A DNA stretch of 18,448 bases from JBDTMC01 sp039934475 (GCA_039934475.1 JBDTMC010000115.1:1-18448); one strand, 5' to 3'; shown: positions 6,167-13,893, counted from the stretch's first letter. The notes: generated by a model from the letters alone, not told the origin. Translations and numbers: made by a program.

Positions 6167-8590
6167 CTAGCCAGGGTTTTCCGGCCACGCATGACGTGGA
6201 TACCGGCGGCTCAGCTCACGCCGTACCTCCGGGTACAGGCGCTGCCAGAACCCAGCCAGATCCGTTGTCATCTGCACTGGCCGCTGATTCGGCGCTAGAA
6301 GGTGCACTACCAGTGGAACACGACCAGAGGCCACGCGGGGCGTTTCTTTCATTCCAAAGAAATCCTGCAGCCTCGACGCCACCCACGGCGCGCGATCTTT
6401 TTCGTAGTGCACACGCGCCTGACGGCCGCTCGGAAGCTTGATCCGCAGCGGCGCCAGCTCATCCAGCCGCCGTTGCGCCTGTTGCGGCAGGCGCGCCTCA
6501 ACAGCCCGCATCAGGCCGCCCGATTCCGCCGCCTGACGCAACTCCGAAAAACTCCGCAACCCTGCGCACAGCGCCACCACAGCCTCGCGAATGTCGTCAT
6601 CGGTCGGGGCGGGGAAGCCGGCGTGCTCCGCCACAAAATAAATCCGGTTCAGAAACTCATTCCAGTCCGCCGCATCATTCACAAAACGTTCCACGCCCGC
6701 GTCCATAGCCTTCGCCGCCAGCAGCCTCGCTGCCTCCTCGGCGTCCGCCACCCCGCCCCGCGACTCCTCCAGCACCAGGTTGCCGTACACCAGCGCGCTC
6801 ACCGCCTCCACCCGTTCCGCCGTCCGGTTCCATTCCACGCCATTGCGTTCGGTGACTGAGTCCGGAAACACGTCGATCAGCCAATCCGGTTCAATGGCGC
6901 TCGCCAGGCGCACTAGCGGTAACCCTCGCTCCCGCCGTTCCTCAATCTCCACCGCCACCAGCCAGTCGCGCCCATGCACCACACTCGAATCCGCCAGCAC
7001 GGCCGACCCCCCGCGCGCCAAATTCACCTCATTGCCCTGCCGCCGCTTCGCCACGCGGTCCGGATAGCCCGCCAGTATCGCCAGCAACACCGCCTTCTCA
7101 TCGTGATGCGTTTGCCGCGCCGGACGCGCAATCCGCCGGATCTGGTCATACAGCCGCCCCGTCGCCGGCTCCCACTGCCGGTCCAGCAGGACGAACAGGT
7201 CGGAGGAGGCCGCCCGCCGTCCTCCCTCAGGCGGTCGTTCCCCCGCGCTCAGCAGCGCCGCAATCGCGCAACCATCCTCAGCCGCGCCGCGCGCTTCGGC
7301 CTCCAGAATCAGCCGCGCCAGCCGGGGATGCAGCGGCAGCCGCGCCATGCGCTTTCCCTCCGCTGTCAGCTTCCCCTCCCGGTCCAGTGCACCCAGCAAA
7401 CGCAGCAGCGTCTCCGCCGCGTCCACCGACGCAACCGGGGGCGCCATCAGCCAGGGCAGGGAACCTGTGTCGGCAATGCCCATGGCGTGCAGTTCCAGGC
7501 ACAATTGCGATAACTCGCGCCGCGCAATCTCCGGTTCCCCCTGCTCCGGCCGCCTCACAAAATCGTCCAGCGTATACAGCCGGATCGCCTTACCCGGCCC
7601 CGTGCGTGCCGCACGCCCCGCCCGCTGCGTCGCCGACGCCTTCGAAATGCGCGCCACCTGCAGCGACGGCAGCCCCGTGGCTTTCGAATCGGCCGCCACG
7701 CGTGCCAAGCCGCTATCGATCACCGCCCGGACGCCCTCAATCGTGATCGAACTCTCCGCAATGTTGGTGGAAAGGATCAGCTTGCGCTGCCCCCCCGGCT
7801 GCACCGCCCGGTCCTGTTCCGCCTGCGGCAAGTCGCCATACAGCGGCAAAACCAGCATCCCCGCTCGCGCCGCCACACGCTCACAGGCGCGGGCAGCCCG
7901 CCGGATCTCACCCGCGCCCGGCAAAAACGCAAGAATGTCGCCCTCGCATCCATCCGCCAGCAGCCGCTCCACCGCCGCCTCCACCTGTTCCTCCAACGGG
8001 TTGGAGGAGTGCGGCGTATGGCTGATCGTGAGATCGAACAGCCGGCCTTCCGACCGCACCACCGGGCACCCGCCCAGATGCGCGGCAATCGGAGCCGCAT
8101 CCAGCGTCGCCGACATCACCACCAATTGCAGGTCCGGCCGCGTGGTCCTTTGCAACCGCAGCAGCAGCGCCAGCGCCACATCGCCGTCCAGATGCCGCTC
8201 GTGGAACTCGTCCAGAATCACGATGCCTACACCGCGCAATTGCGGATCGGAGAGCAGCCGCCGCGTCAACACGCCTTCGGTGAGGAACCGCAATCGCGTG
8301 CGCGGTCCGCTGACATCTTCGAAGCGGACTTGGTATCCTACCGTCTCCCCGGGCCATTCCCCCATCTCCGCGGCCACCCGTCGTGCCGCCAGGCGCGCCG
8401 CCAGCCTCCGCGGCTCCAAGACCAGGACTTCACCCCGGTCGAGTCCCAGCAGCGCCGGCGGTACCCGAGTCGTTTTGCCCGCGCCCGGCGGCGCCTCCAG
8501 CACCAGATTGCTCTCTATGGCGAGCAACTCGAGTATCCGTGGCACGAGAGTGTCTATGGGCAGTGCAAGCACAAGTCTCAGAGTACCCAA
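6167..8590 (-). CDS. hrpB: ATP-dependent helicase HrpB
   Basis: 807 residues, the family's usual length. A DEAH/RHA-type superfamily 2 helicase, cytoplasmic. Motifs in order: GAGKT (36-40, motif I), DEFH (127-130, motif II, here DEFH instead of DEAH, normal for HrpB), SATLD (160-164, motif III), STNIAESS (motif V) and QRAGRAARTGPG (motif VI). The extreme C-terminus with LLAPNQRPVQMTTDLAGFW and RYPRHAWPENPG is specific to HrpB and separates it from HrpA. The start is uncertain: TTG at 8590 is the first possible codon after an in-frame stop, and a GTG at 8572 (just before LALPIDTL) corresponds better to the position where known HrpB proteins begin. Ribosome binding sites are weak for both. It is probably the first gene of a unit with the YbhB-like and sulfatase genes. 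Confidence 0.93.
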   Translation of the reverse strand: MGTLRLVLALPIDTLVPRILELLAIESNLVLEAPPGAGKTTRVPPALLGLDRGEVLVLEPRRLAARLAARRVAAEMGEWPGETVGYQVRFEDVSGPRTRLRFLTEGVLTRRLLSDPQLRGVGIVILDEFHERHLDGDVALALLLRLQRTTRPDLQLVVMSATLDAAPIAAHLGGCPVVRSEGRLFDLTISHTPHSSNPLEEQVEAAVERLLADGCEGDILAFLPGAGEIRRAARACERVAARAGMLVLPLYGDLPQAEQDRAVQPGGQRKLILSTNIAESSITIEGVRAVIDSGLARVAADSKATGLPSLQVARISKASATQRAGRAARTGPGKAIRLYTLDDFVRRPEQGEPEIARRELSQLCLELHAMGIADTGSLPWLMAPPVASVDAAETLLRLLGALDREGKLTAEGKRMARLPLHPRLARLILEAEARGAAEDGCAIAALLSAGERPPEGGRRAASSDLFVLLDRQWEPATGRLYDQIRRIARPARQTHHDEKAVLLAILAGYPDRVAKRRQGNEVNLARGGSAVLADSSVVHGRDWLVAVEIEERRERGLPLVRLASAIEPDWLIDVFPDSVTERNGVEWNRTAERVEAVSALVYGNLVLEESRGGVADAEEAARLLAAKAMDAGVERFVNDAADWNEFLNRIYFVAEHAGFPAPTDDDIREAVVALCAGLRSFSELRQAAESGGLMRAVEARLPQQAQRRLDELAPLRIKLPSGRQARVHYEKDRAPWVASRLQDFFGMKETPRVASGRVPLVVHLLAPNQRPVQMTTDLAGFWQRLYPEVRRELSRRYPRHAWPENPG

Positions 8591-8662
8591 TGCGTATTCT
8601 CAGGTGTTCCCCTCATTGTGACCAGCAGCACCCCGCCTTACCTTAAAAACTGAGGAGTTGTC

Positions 8663-9850
8663 ATGCTGCGGGCTGTCATCATTTGTCCTGAAAAGGAACT
8701 GGGAGATCATTTGGAAGATGCCCTCTACGAAGCAGGGCGTGTCGTTCTGCTGCGCCGGTTGGACCACTATCCCGACGGGGAGGAGTTAGCGCGGTTTCTG
8801 CGTGTCCACGCTCCTGAGGTTGCTTTCCTCAGTGTGGAATCGGTCCAGGCGGCGCAAGCCCTGGCCCCGGCCATGGAAGCGCAGATTCCCGGATTACAGG
8901 TGGTCGCCGTCAGCCGTGTGTGCGAGCCGCAGATGCTGCTCGATCTCATGCGCAGCGGCATCCGGGAGTTTCTTGCCGCGCCTTTTGAACCTTCAGCGGT
9001 CCGCCTCGCCATCGATCGCATCTCCGAACAACTGCAGAAGAAGCCCGTGGCCATCGACCGTACCAATCTCGTCTTTTCCTTCCTCCCGTCGAAAGCAGGT
9101 GTCGGAACTTCCACCATCGCGGCTAACACCGCCGGCGCCTTCGCCCGCGAACCCGGCAATCGCACACTGCTCGCCGATTTCGATCTCAACTCCGGCATTA
9201 TCCGCTTCCTGTTGAAGATCGATAACCAGCGCTGCATCCTTGATGCGGCTGGCCTCGCCGCCCAGATGGACGATACCGTCTGGCCCCAGGTAGTGACCTC
9301 TTTCCAGCAGATGGATGTCATCCACGCCGGCAGCATGAATCCCGGATACCGTTTCGAATCGTCCCAGATCCGCCAGTTACTGGAATTCGCCCGCCGCAGT
9401 TACAAAGCGGTCTGTGTTGACCTCTCCGGCAACATGGAGAAGTACTCTATCGAATTGATGCAGGAGTCCAAGCGCATTTTCCTCGTCACCACCCAGGAGA
9501 TCACCGCGCTCCATCTGGCGCGCGAAAAGCTGGCCTTCTTACGGACCCTGGACTTGGAGGATCGCGTCACCGTGGTCTTGAACCGCTATCACAAGCGCGG
9601 CGGCCTCCCTCAGCAACAGGTGGAGGAACTCCTCGGTCTGCCCGTGCACCTCAGCATACCCAATGACTATCAGGGCGTTCTGAAAGCGCTAACCCTGGGC
9701 AAGCTGATTGAACCCTCCAGCGAACTCGGCCGCAAGTACACCGCGCTCGCCCAAACATTCACCGGAGCCATCACCAAGCCCACGCCGGCGAAGCGCAGTT
9801 TCGTCGAATACTTCTCCATCACACCGGCGCGCTACAAACTGGCGAAGTAG
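8663..9850 (+). CDS. CpaE/TadZ-like ATPase with receiver-like N-terminus
   Basis: 395 residues from the ATG at 8663, with a strong ribosome binding site (GAGGAG) six bases upstream. Residues 1-125 have the fold pattern of a response-regulator receiver (alternating strands and helices, SGIREFLAAPF near its end). The usual phospho-accepting Asp is Ser57 (FLSVES) and the usual Lys before PF is Ala, so it should not be phosphorylated. Residues 135-380 are a MinD/ParA-type ATPase with a deviant P-loop, SKAGVGTST (143-151), where the second lysine is Thr, as is typical of TadZ/CpaE. LLADFDLN (169-176) is the Walker A-prime region. CpaE/TadZ positions Tad pilus machinery at the pole, but no other tad gene is in the window. 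The role of this copy is open. Confidence 0.85.
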   Translation: MLRAVIICPEKELGDHLEDALYEAGRVVLLRRLDHYPDGEELARFLRVHAPEVAFLSVESVQAAQALAPAMEAQIPGLQVVAVSRVCEPQMLLDLMRSGIREFLAAPFEPSAVRLAIDRISEQLQKKPVAIDRTNLVFSFLPSKAGVGTSTIAANTAGAFAREPGNRTLLADFDLNSGIIRFLLKIDNQRCILDAAGLAAQMDDTVWPQVVTSFQQMDVIHAGSMNPGYRFESSQIRQLLEFARRSYKAVCVDLSGNMEKYSIELMQESKRIFLVTTQEITALHLAREKLAFLRTLDLEDRVTVVLNRYHKRGGLPQQQVEELLGLPVHLSIPNDYQGVLKALTLGKLIEPSSELGRKYTALAQTFTGAITKPTPAKRSFVEYFSITPARYKLAK

Positions 9851-9871
9851 GAGTCTGTCTTCATTTAAGTG

Positions 9872-9899
9872 TTGACTTATACAACGGGCTACTTATATC
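9872..9899 (+). promoter_or_regulatory. Promoter and possible operator of the SRPBCC-arsR unit
   Basis: TTGACT (9872-9877) and TATATC (9894-9899) are 16 bases apart and match five and four of six consensus positions. The predicted start is around 9906, giving a short leader that still contains most of the GGAGGAGGT ribosome binding site at 9905-9913. ACTTATA occurs twice, at 9875-9881 and 9891-9897, exactly 16 bases apart and overlapping both promoter boxes. GTTG/CAAC also flank the first copy. A repeat there is what an ArsR-type repressor operator would look like; binding is inferred. Confidence 0.55.
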
Positions 9900-9921
9900 C
9901 TGTCGGAGGAGGTATCCGGCA

Positions 9922-10578
9922 ATGCCGTCCGAAAAGCCATCATCCGATATCGACTTCCTGCGCTACATTGGCGCAGTCACACGCGAAATCCAGGCGCGCG
10001 AACACGAGGGCAGTCCCGCCCGCGTTTTGATCGCCACCTGTGCTTACGATACCGAGGTCACCGATCTCTGGGACGCCATCACCAACCCTGAGCGCATCCC
10101 GCGCTGGTTCCTGCCGGTTACCGGCGACCTGCGCCTCGGTGGGCGCTATCAGTTGCAAGGCAACGCCAGCGGCCAAGTCACCGCCTGCGATCCACCTCAG
10201 GCCTTCGACGTCACCTGGGAGTTTGGCGGCCAAGTCAGTTGGCTCAACGTCCGGCTCACCGGATTGTCCGACGGCGGCGCCCAACTCCGTCTGGAGCACA
10301 TCGCCCACGTTCCCGACGAATTCTGGAATCTCTACGGCCCCGGCGCCGTCGGCGTCGGTTGGGATCTTTCGCTGCTCGCCTTAGGCCGCCATCTCGCAAC
10401 CGGAACCGCCATTGATCCGAAGCAAGGCCCGGAATGGCCCACCACCGAAGACGGCAAGGCGTTTGTCAGCCGCAGCAGCGCCGCATGGGCCGCCGCGTCC
10501 ATCGCCGCCGGAACAGCGGAGCCGGCCGCGCACGAAGCCGCCGCCCGCTCCACGGCGTTCTATACTGGGCAAAGCTGA
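9922..10578 (+). CDS. SRPBCC/AHSA1-domain protein
   Basis: 218 residues with an excellent ribosome binding site (GGAGGAGGT) eight bases before the ATG. Residues of about 30-165 form an AHSA1-type SRPBCC (START-like) domain: TEVTDLWDAITNPERIPRWFLPVTGDLRLGGRYQLQ-like pattern, with the family landmarks DLWDAITNPERIPRWF, GGRY and a C-terminal helix around GVGWDLSLLALGRHL. Such domains bind hydrophobic small molecules in a pocket; the ligand here is unknown. The last 50 residues are Ala-rich and look like a helix. The arsR gene begins eight bases after its stop, forming the well-known ArsR-SRPBCC pair, here with the SRPBCC gene first. No signal peptide. Confidence 0.9.
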   Translation: MPSEKPSSDIDFLRYIGAVTREIQAREHEGSPARVLIATCAYDTEVTDLWDAITNPERIPRWFLPVTGDLRLGGRYQLQGNASGQVTACDPPQAFDVTWEFGGQVSWLNVRLTGLSDGGAQLRLEHIAHVPDEFWNLYGPGAVGVGWDLSLLALGRHLATGTAIDPKQGPEWPTTEDGKAFVSRSSAAWAAASIAAGTAEPAAHEAAARSTAFYTGQS

Positions 10579-10585
10579 AACCACC

Positions 10586-10927
10586 GTGCATGCATTTGAC
10601 GTTCTAGGGGATCCCGTGCGCCGCCGCATTCTGGAACTCCTCGTCAACGGTGAGCGCACCGCCGGAAGCCTCACCGAAGTCATCCAAAATGAGTTCGGCA
10701 TCACGCAGGCCGCCGTTTCCCAACATCTCCGGGCATTACGCGAGAACGGGTTCGTCCGAGTCCAAGTCCAAGGCCCCCGCCGAATCTACTCCGTGGCGGC
10801 AGAGCCCTTTCAGCAGGTAGATGCGTGGATCAAACAATTCCGTGGCTTCTGGGACAAACCCCTCAAAGCCCTAACAACCGAAATAGCAAGAGGCAAAGCC
10901 AAAAAAGAGAGGCCTTCTCCGCGTTGA
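10586..10927 (+). CDS. ArsR-family transcriptional repressor
   Basis: 113 residues from a GTG at 10586. The frame is open upstream, but that part overlaps the SRPBCC gene and is low-complexity Pro/Arg/Ala, unlike a protein. VHAFDVLGDPVRRRILELL is where relatives start. The winged helix-turn-helix is clear: RRRILELL, then the recognition region ITQAAVSQHLRALRENGFV (about 39-57), then the wing RVQVQGPRRIYSV. The C-terminal FRGFWDKPLKALTTEIARGK segment is characteristic of the group paired with AHSA1 proteins. There are no CxC metal-binding residues, so it is probably not a metal sensor. It should repress its own promoter at 9872-9899. It ends ten bases from the convergent fabG. Confidence 0.9.
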   Translation: MHAFDVLGDPVRRRILELLVNGERTAGSLTEVIQNEFGITQAAVSQHLRALRENGFVRVQVQGPRRIYSVAAEPFQQVDAWIKQFRGFWDKPLKALTTEIARGKAKKERPSPR

Positions 10928-10937
10928 TCGGCCTGAA

Positions 10938-11672
10938 TCACCTCATATACATCCCGCCATTCACATCCAACACATGCCCGGTGATATAAGCCGCTTCCTC
11001 GCTCGCCAGAAACTTCACCGCATGGGCAATATCCACCCCCGTTCCCAGCCGCCTCAGCGGGATATGCTCCAGCATCTTCGCCTTCAAATCCGCCGGCAGC
11101 ACTTGCGTCATATCCGTATCGATGAACCCCGGAGCCACGGCGTTCACCGTAATATTCCGCGCCGCCAGCTCCTGCGCCAGTGACTTCGTCAGCCCGATCA
11201 GTCCCGCCTTCGAAGCCACATAATTCGCCTGGCCCGGATTCCCCGACTCACCCACCACCGACACAATATTGATAATACGCCCCCACCGCTCCTTCATCAT
11301 GCCCGCCACCACCTGCTGGATCGCGTAAAACGAGCCGCTCAGGTTCGTGTCCAGCACCAACTGCCAGTCGGCCTGCTTCATGCGCACCGCCAGCCCGTCC
11401 TTGGTGATGCCGCCGTTATTCACCAGCACATCCACGCGTCCGAACTCCTTCGCCACCCGGGAAATGCCGTCGCGTATGGAATCCGCGCTGGCCAGGTCGA
11501 TGCCCACCGCGAACGCCTCGCCGCCGGCCGCCCGGACCTCACCAGCCACCTCTTCCAACTTCTCCACATTGCGCGCGGCCAGGGCGACGCGGTATCCGGC
11601 CGAAGCCAGCGTTGTAGCGCAAGCGCGGCCAATGCCGCGGCTGGCGCCAGTAATTAAAGCTGTACGGTTCAC
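10938..11672 (-). CDS. fabG: 3-oxoacyl-ACP reductase FabG-type SDR
   Basis: 244 residues. A classical short-chain dehydrogenase that reduces 3-oxoacyl-ACP with NADPH in fatty acid elongation. TGASRGIG (8-15) is the cofactor loop, NNGG (85-88) the stabilising turn, and N110, S138, Y151 and K155 the catalytic tetrad. PGFIDTDMT and the ending SEEAAYITGHVLDVNGGMYM match FabG closely. The start codon is GTG at 11672, the only one available because a stop lies two codons upstream. It is diverged from ubiD by only 25 bases. Since SDR enzymes are functionally broad, a different substrate is possible, but the ends of the protein favour FabG. No fab neighbours are present. Confidence 0.88.
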   Translation of the reverse strand: MNRTALITGASRGIGRACATTLASAGYRVALAARNVEKLEEVAGEVRAAGGEAFAVGIDLASADSIRDGISRVAKEFGRVDVLVNNGGITKDGLAVRMKQADWQLVLDTNLSGSFYAIQQVVAGMMKERWGRIINIVSVVGESGNPGQANYVASKAGLIGLTKSLAQELAARNITVNAVAPGFIDTDMTQVLPADLKAKMLEHIPLRRLGTGVDIAHAVKFLASEEAAYITGHVLDVNGGMYMR

Positions 11673-11680
11673 AGATCAAT

Positions 11681-11688
11681 CATAATAA
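11681..11688. promoter_or_regulatory. Overlapping -10 boxes between fabG and ubiD
   Basis: The short AT-rich stretch CATAATAA reads as CATAAT on the plus strand and, from the other side, TATTAT on the minus strand, each five of six matches to the -10 consensus. Transcripts would begin close to the ubiD ATG at 11698 and the fabG GTG at 11672. No convincing -35 hexamers are present. Inferred from position only. Confidence 0.4.
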
Positions 11689-11697
11689 ATGCTTGCT

Positions 11698-13146
11698 ATG
11701 GCCTACACTGACCTGCGTGACTTCATCCGAGCCCTCGAGAAAAACGGCGAACTGAAACGAATCCCCTTCGAAGTGGATCCGTACCTCGAAATCACCGAAT
11801 TCGCCGACCGCAGCGTCAAGCACGGAGGCCCGGCGCTGCTATTTGAAAAACCCAAGGGCAGCCGCATCCCTGTGCTGGTAAATGCGTTTGCCAGCGCCAG
11901 GCGCATGCAGATCGCCCTCGAAGTAGACAATGTGGACGAGGTCGCCGCCCGCATCAGCGAGTTCCTCCAAATGCAGATGCCCCAGGGCCTCATGGGCAAG
12001 CTGAAAATGCTCCCCAAACTCGCCGAAATGGGCGCCTTCTTCCCCAAAATCGTCTCCTCGGGCCCCTGCAAGGAAGTCATTCGCAAGGACGGTTTCTCGC
12101 TCAAGGAATTCCCCGTTCTCCACTGCTGGCCCCAGGACGGAGGCCCGTTCATCACCCTCCCGATGGTCTTCTCCAAGAACCCTGACACCGGCAAGCGCAA
12201 CTGCGGCATGTATCGCATGCAGGTTTACGACGACCGCACCACCGGCATGCACTGGCAGACCCACAAACAAGGCGCCGAACACTATCGCCGTCTGTTGAAG
12301 GAAGGCAAAACGAAGACCATGCCGGTCGCCGTAGCCCTCGGCGGCGACCCCGCCACCATGTACTCCGCCATCCTCCCGCTCCCCCCCGACATCGACGAAA
12401 TGATGATCGCCGGTTTCCTCCGCGGCAAGCCGGTGGAGATGGTGAAGTGCGAAACCTGCGACCTGGAAGTGCCCGCCGAAGCCGAGATCGTCATGGAAGG
12501 CTACGTCGAACTGGGCGAGATGCGGACCGAGGGTCCCTTCGGCGATCACACCGGTTTCTATTCGTTGGAAGACGAGTACCCGGTCTTTCACGTCACCTGC
12601 GTCACGCACCGCAAGGACCCCATCTATCCCACCACCATCGTCGGCCCGCCCCCCATGGAAGATTTCTACATGGGTAAGGCGATCGAGCGCATCTTCCTCC
12701 CTCTGATGCGTCTGCAACTGCCCGAAGTGCGCGACATGTGTATGCCCGCCGAAGGCGTCTTCCACAACCTGATGCTGGTAGCGATCCGCAAATCCTACCC
12801 CGGCCACGCGCGCAAAGTGATGCACGCCATCTGGGGTCTCGGCCAGGCGATGTTCACCAAATGCATCGTCGTCGTGGATGAGGATGTCAACGTGCAAAAC
12901 GTCCGCGAAGTGGCCTGGAAGGCGTTGAATAACATCGACCCTCAGCGCGACATCGAAATGGTGCTAGGTCCTGTGGATTCGCTCGACCACGCCAGCCGTC
13001 TTCCCAACTTCGGTTCGAAAATGGGAGTAGATGCCACCCGCAAATGGCCCGGCGAAGGCTTCACTCGCCCTTGGCCCGACGTCATCACCATGCCCGACGC
13101 CATCAAGCAGCGCGTAGACGCTCTTTGGAAGAAGGCCGGGCTTTAA
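11698..13146 (+). CDS. ubiD: UbiD-family decarboxylase
   Basis: 482 residues from the ATG at 11698 (relatives start at MAYTDLRDF). An in-frame ATG at 11689 would add three residues. The family removes the carboxyl group of aromatic or alpha,beta-unsaturated acids using prenylated FMN, made by UbiX. The landmarks are visible: N168/R173-type cofactor and metal region around NCGMYRMQVYD, GMHWQTHKQG with the metal-binding histidine, ALGGDPATMYSAILPLP, and TEGPFGDHTGFYS with the acid residues of the catalytic Glu-Arg-Glu network. The late section FTKCIVVVDEDVNVQN and VLGPVDSLDHAS is also typical. Likely substrate is 4-hydroxybenzoate polyprenylated in quinone synthesis, or another aromatic acid. 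No ubiX lies in the window. Confidence 0.92.
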   Translation: MAYTDLRDFIRALEKNGELKRIPFEVDPYLEITEFADRSVKHGGPALLFEKPKGSRIPVLVNAFASARRMQIALEVDNVDEVAARISEFLQMQMPQGLMGKLKMLPKLAEMGAFFPKIVSSGPCKEVIRKDGFSLKEFPVLHCWPQDGGPFITLPMVFSKNPDTGKRNCGMYRMQVYDDRTTGMHWQTHKQGAEHYRRLLKEGKTKTMPVAVALGGDPATMYSAILPLPPDIDEMMIAGFLRGKPVEMVKCETCDLEVPAEAEIVMEGYVELGEMRTEGPFGDHTGFYSLEDEYPVFHVTCVTHRKDPIYPTTIVGPPPMEDFYMGKAIERIFLPLMRLQLPEVRDMCMPAEGVFHNLMLVAIRKSYPGHARKVMHAIWGLGQAMFTKCIVVVDEDVNVQNVREVAWKALNNIDPQRDIEMVLGPVDSLDHASRLPNFGSKMGVDATRKWPGEGFTRPWPDVITMPDAIKQRVDALWKKAGL

Positions 13147-13180
13147 TCCCTGAAGTTTGTTAAACTATCGAGTATATTGC

Positions 13181-13258
13181 GGCGGCTGTAGCTCAGTTGG
13201 TAGTAGCGCCAGATTGTGGTTCTGGAAGTCGTGGGTTCAAGCCCCACCAGCCGCCCCA
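13181..13258 (+). tRNA. tRNA-His (anticodon GTG), CCA encoded
   Basis: With G-1 at 13181, the acceptor GCGGCTG (13182-13188) pairs perfectly with CAGCCGC (13248-13254). C73 is 13255 and is opposite G-1, the identity pair of tRNA-His; CCA is 13256-13258. The anticodon stem CCAGA/TCTGG encloses TTGTGGT with anticodon GTG, and the T arm is GTGGG-TTCAAGC-CCCAC. The D arm carries one extra base: GCTC pairs with AGC after an inserted T (or a C-T mismatch), so the molecule is one base longer than E. coli tRNA-His. It lies 34 bases behind the ubiD stop. The 3' end is 26 bases before the Nudix start, and no terminator lies between them. Confidence 0.95.
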
Positions 13259-13272
13259 CCAAGCCCCTCCCC

Positions 13273-13287
13273 GGAGGCCCATCTCTG
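13273..13287 (+). promoter_or_regulatory. Ribosome binding site and CTG start of the Nudix gene
   Basis: GGAGG (13273-13277) is followed after seven bases by CTG (13285), in frame with the Nudix protein. The only ATG in frame (13216) is inside the tRNA and lacks any such site. The spacing is ideal, so CTG is the best start. Direct sequence observation; use as a start is inferred. Confidence 0.65.
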
Positions 13288-13821
13288 AATCCCTGGAAGC
13301 GCCTTTCCACCCGCATCGCTTACGAAAACCCCTGGATCCGCGTACGCGAAGACGCCGTCATCCGACCCGACGGCAACCCCGGAATCTACGGAGTCATCGA
13401 ACTCCGCCCCTCGGTAGCCATCGTCGCCATCAACGATCAAAACGAAGTAGCCCTCGTCGGTCAATGGCGCTACCCGACCAACTCCTATTCCTGGGAAATC
13501 CCGAGAGGCGGCTCCTTAGACGATGAACACGACCTGGAAGCCGCAGCCCGCCGCGAACTCCTCGAAGAGACCGGCCTCGAAGCCGACCACTGGCGCAACC
13601 TCGGCGACCTCGACCTCTGCAACGGAGTCCTCCTCAGCACGGAGCGCGTCTACATCGCCACCTCCCTCCGCCAAACCGCCCATCCCCCCGACCCCGCCGA
13701 ACCCATCGAGTTGAAATGGGTACCCTTCCCAACCGCCCTGGACATGATCCTCAAAAACGAGATCCGCGAAGCCACAACCGTCGCCGCCCTCCTCAAAACG
13801 TCCGCCGCCTTAGCCCGCTAA
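13285..13821 (+). CDS. Nudix hydrolase (ADP-ribose pyrophosphatase-like)
   Basis: 178 residues if it starts at the CTG at 13285. The family cleaves a nucleoside diphosphate linked to another group. The Nudix box is GGSLDDEH...RRELLEETGL, with the REL.EETG metal-binding helix intact, while the position of the first Glu of the box carries His, as happens in related members. The N-terminal part NPWKRLSTRIAYENPWIRVREDAVIRPDG resembles the ADP-ribose pyrophosphatase-type group, whose members begin just at PWK, which supports the chosen start. A start at 13216 would translate tRNA sequence and is rejected. It lies right behind tRNA-His and is probably read through from that transcript. Substrate cannot be told from the sequence. 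Confidence 0.88.
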   Translation: MNPWKRLSTRIAYENPWIRVREDAVIRPDGNPGIYGVIELRPSVAIVAINDQNEVALVGQWRYPTNSYSWEIPRGGSLDDEHDLEAAARRELLEETGLEADHWRNLGDLDLCNGVLLSTERVYIATSLRQTAHPPDPAEPIELKWVPFPTALDMILKNEIREATTVAALLKTSAALAR

Positions 13822-13893
13822 CGGTCGGTCACGCCCCAGGGCGACCCCAAAAACGGTTCCTAAAATGCTCAATGAAACGCGGAGGAGTATTTC

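Noticed and set aside
7347..8621. 424-residue open frame on the plus strand across hrpB
   Set aside because: Low-complexity Ser/Arg/Pro/Ala translation without domains, opposite a clear HrpB; it arises from codon bias in GC-rich DNA.
10412..10585. Upstream extension of the ArsR frame
   Set aside because: It lies inside the SRPBCC gene and translates to Pro/Arg/Ala low-complexity sequence; relatives start at VHAFDVLGD.
11839..12897. 352-residue open frame on the minus strand across ubiD
   Set aside because: It is rich in His, Asp and Gly in the pattern produced by reading a GC-rich gene backwards, has no known motif, and the plus-strand UbiD is unambiguous.
13216..13284. ATG at 13216 as start of the Nudix protein
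   Set aside because: It lies in the anticodon arm of tRNA-His, the resulting N-terminus (MVLEVVGSSPTSRP) is a typical tRNA translation artefact, and no ribosome binding site precedes it.
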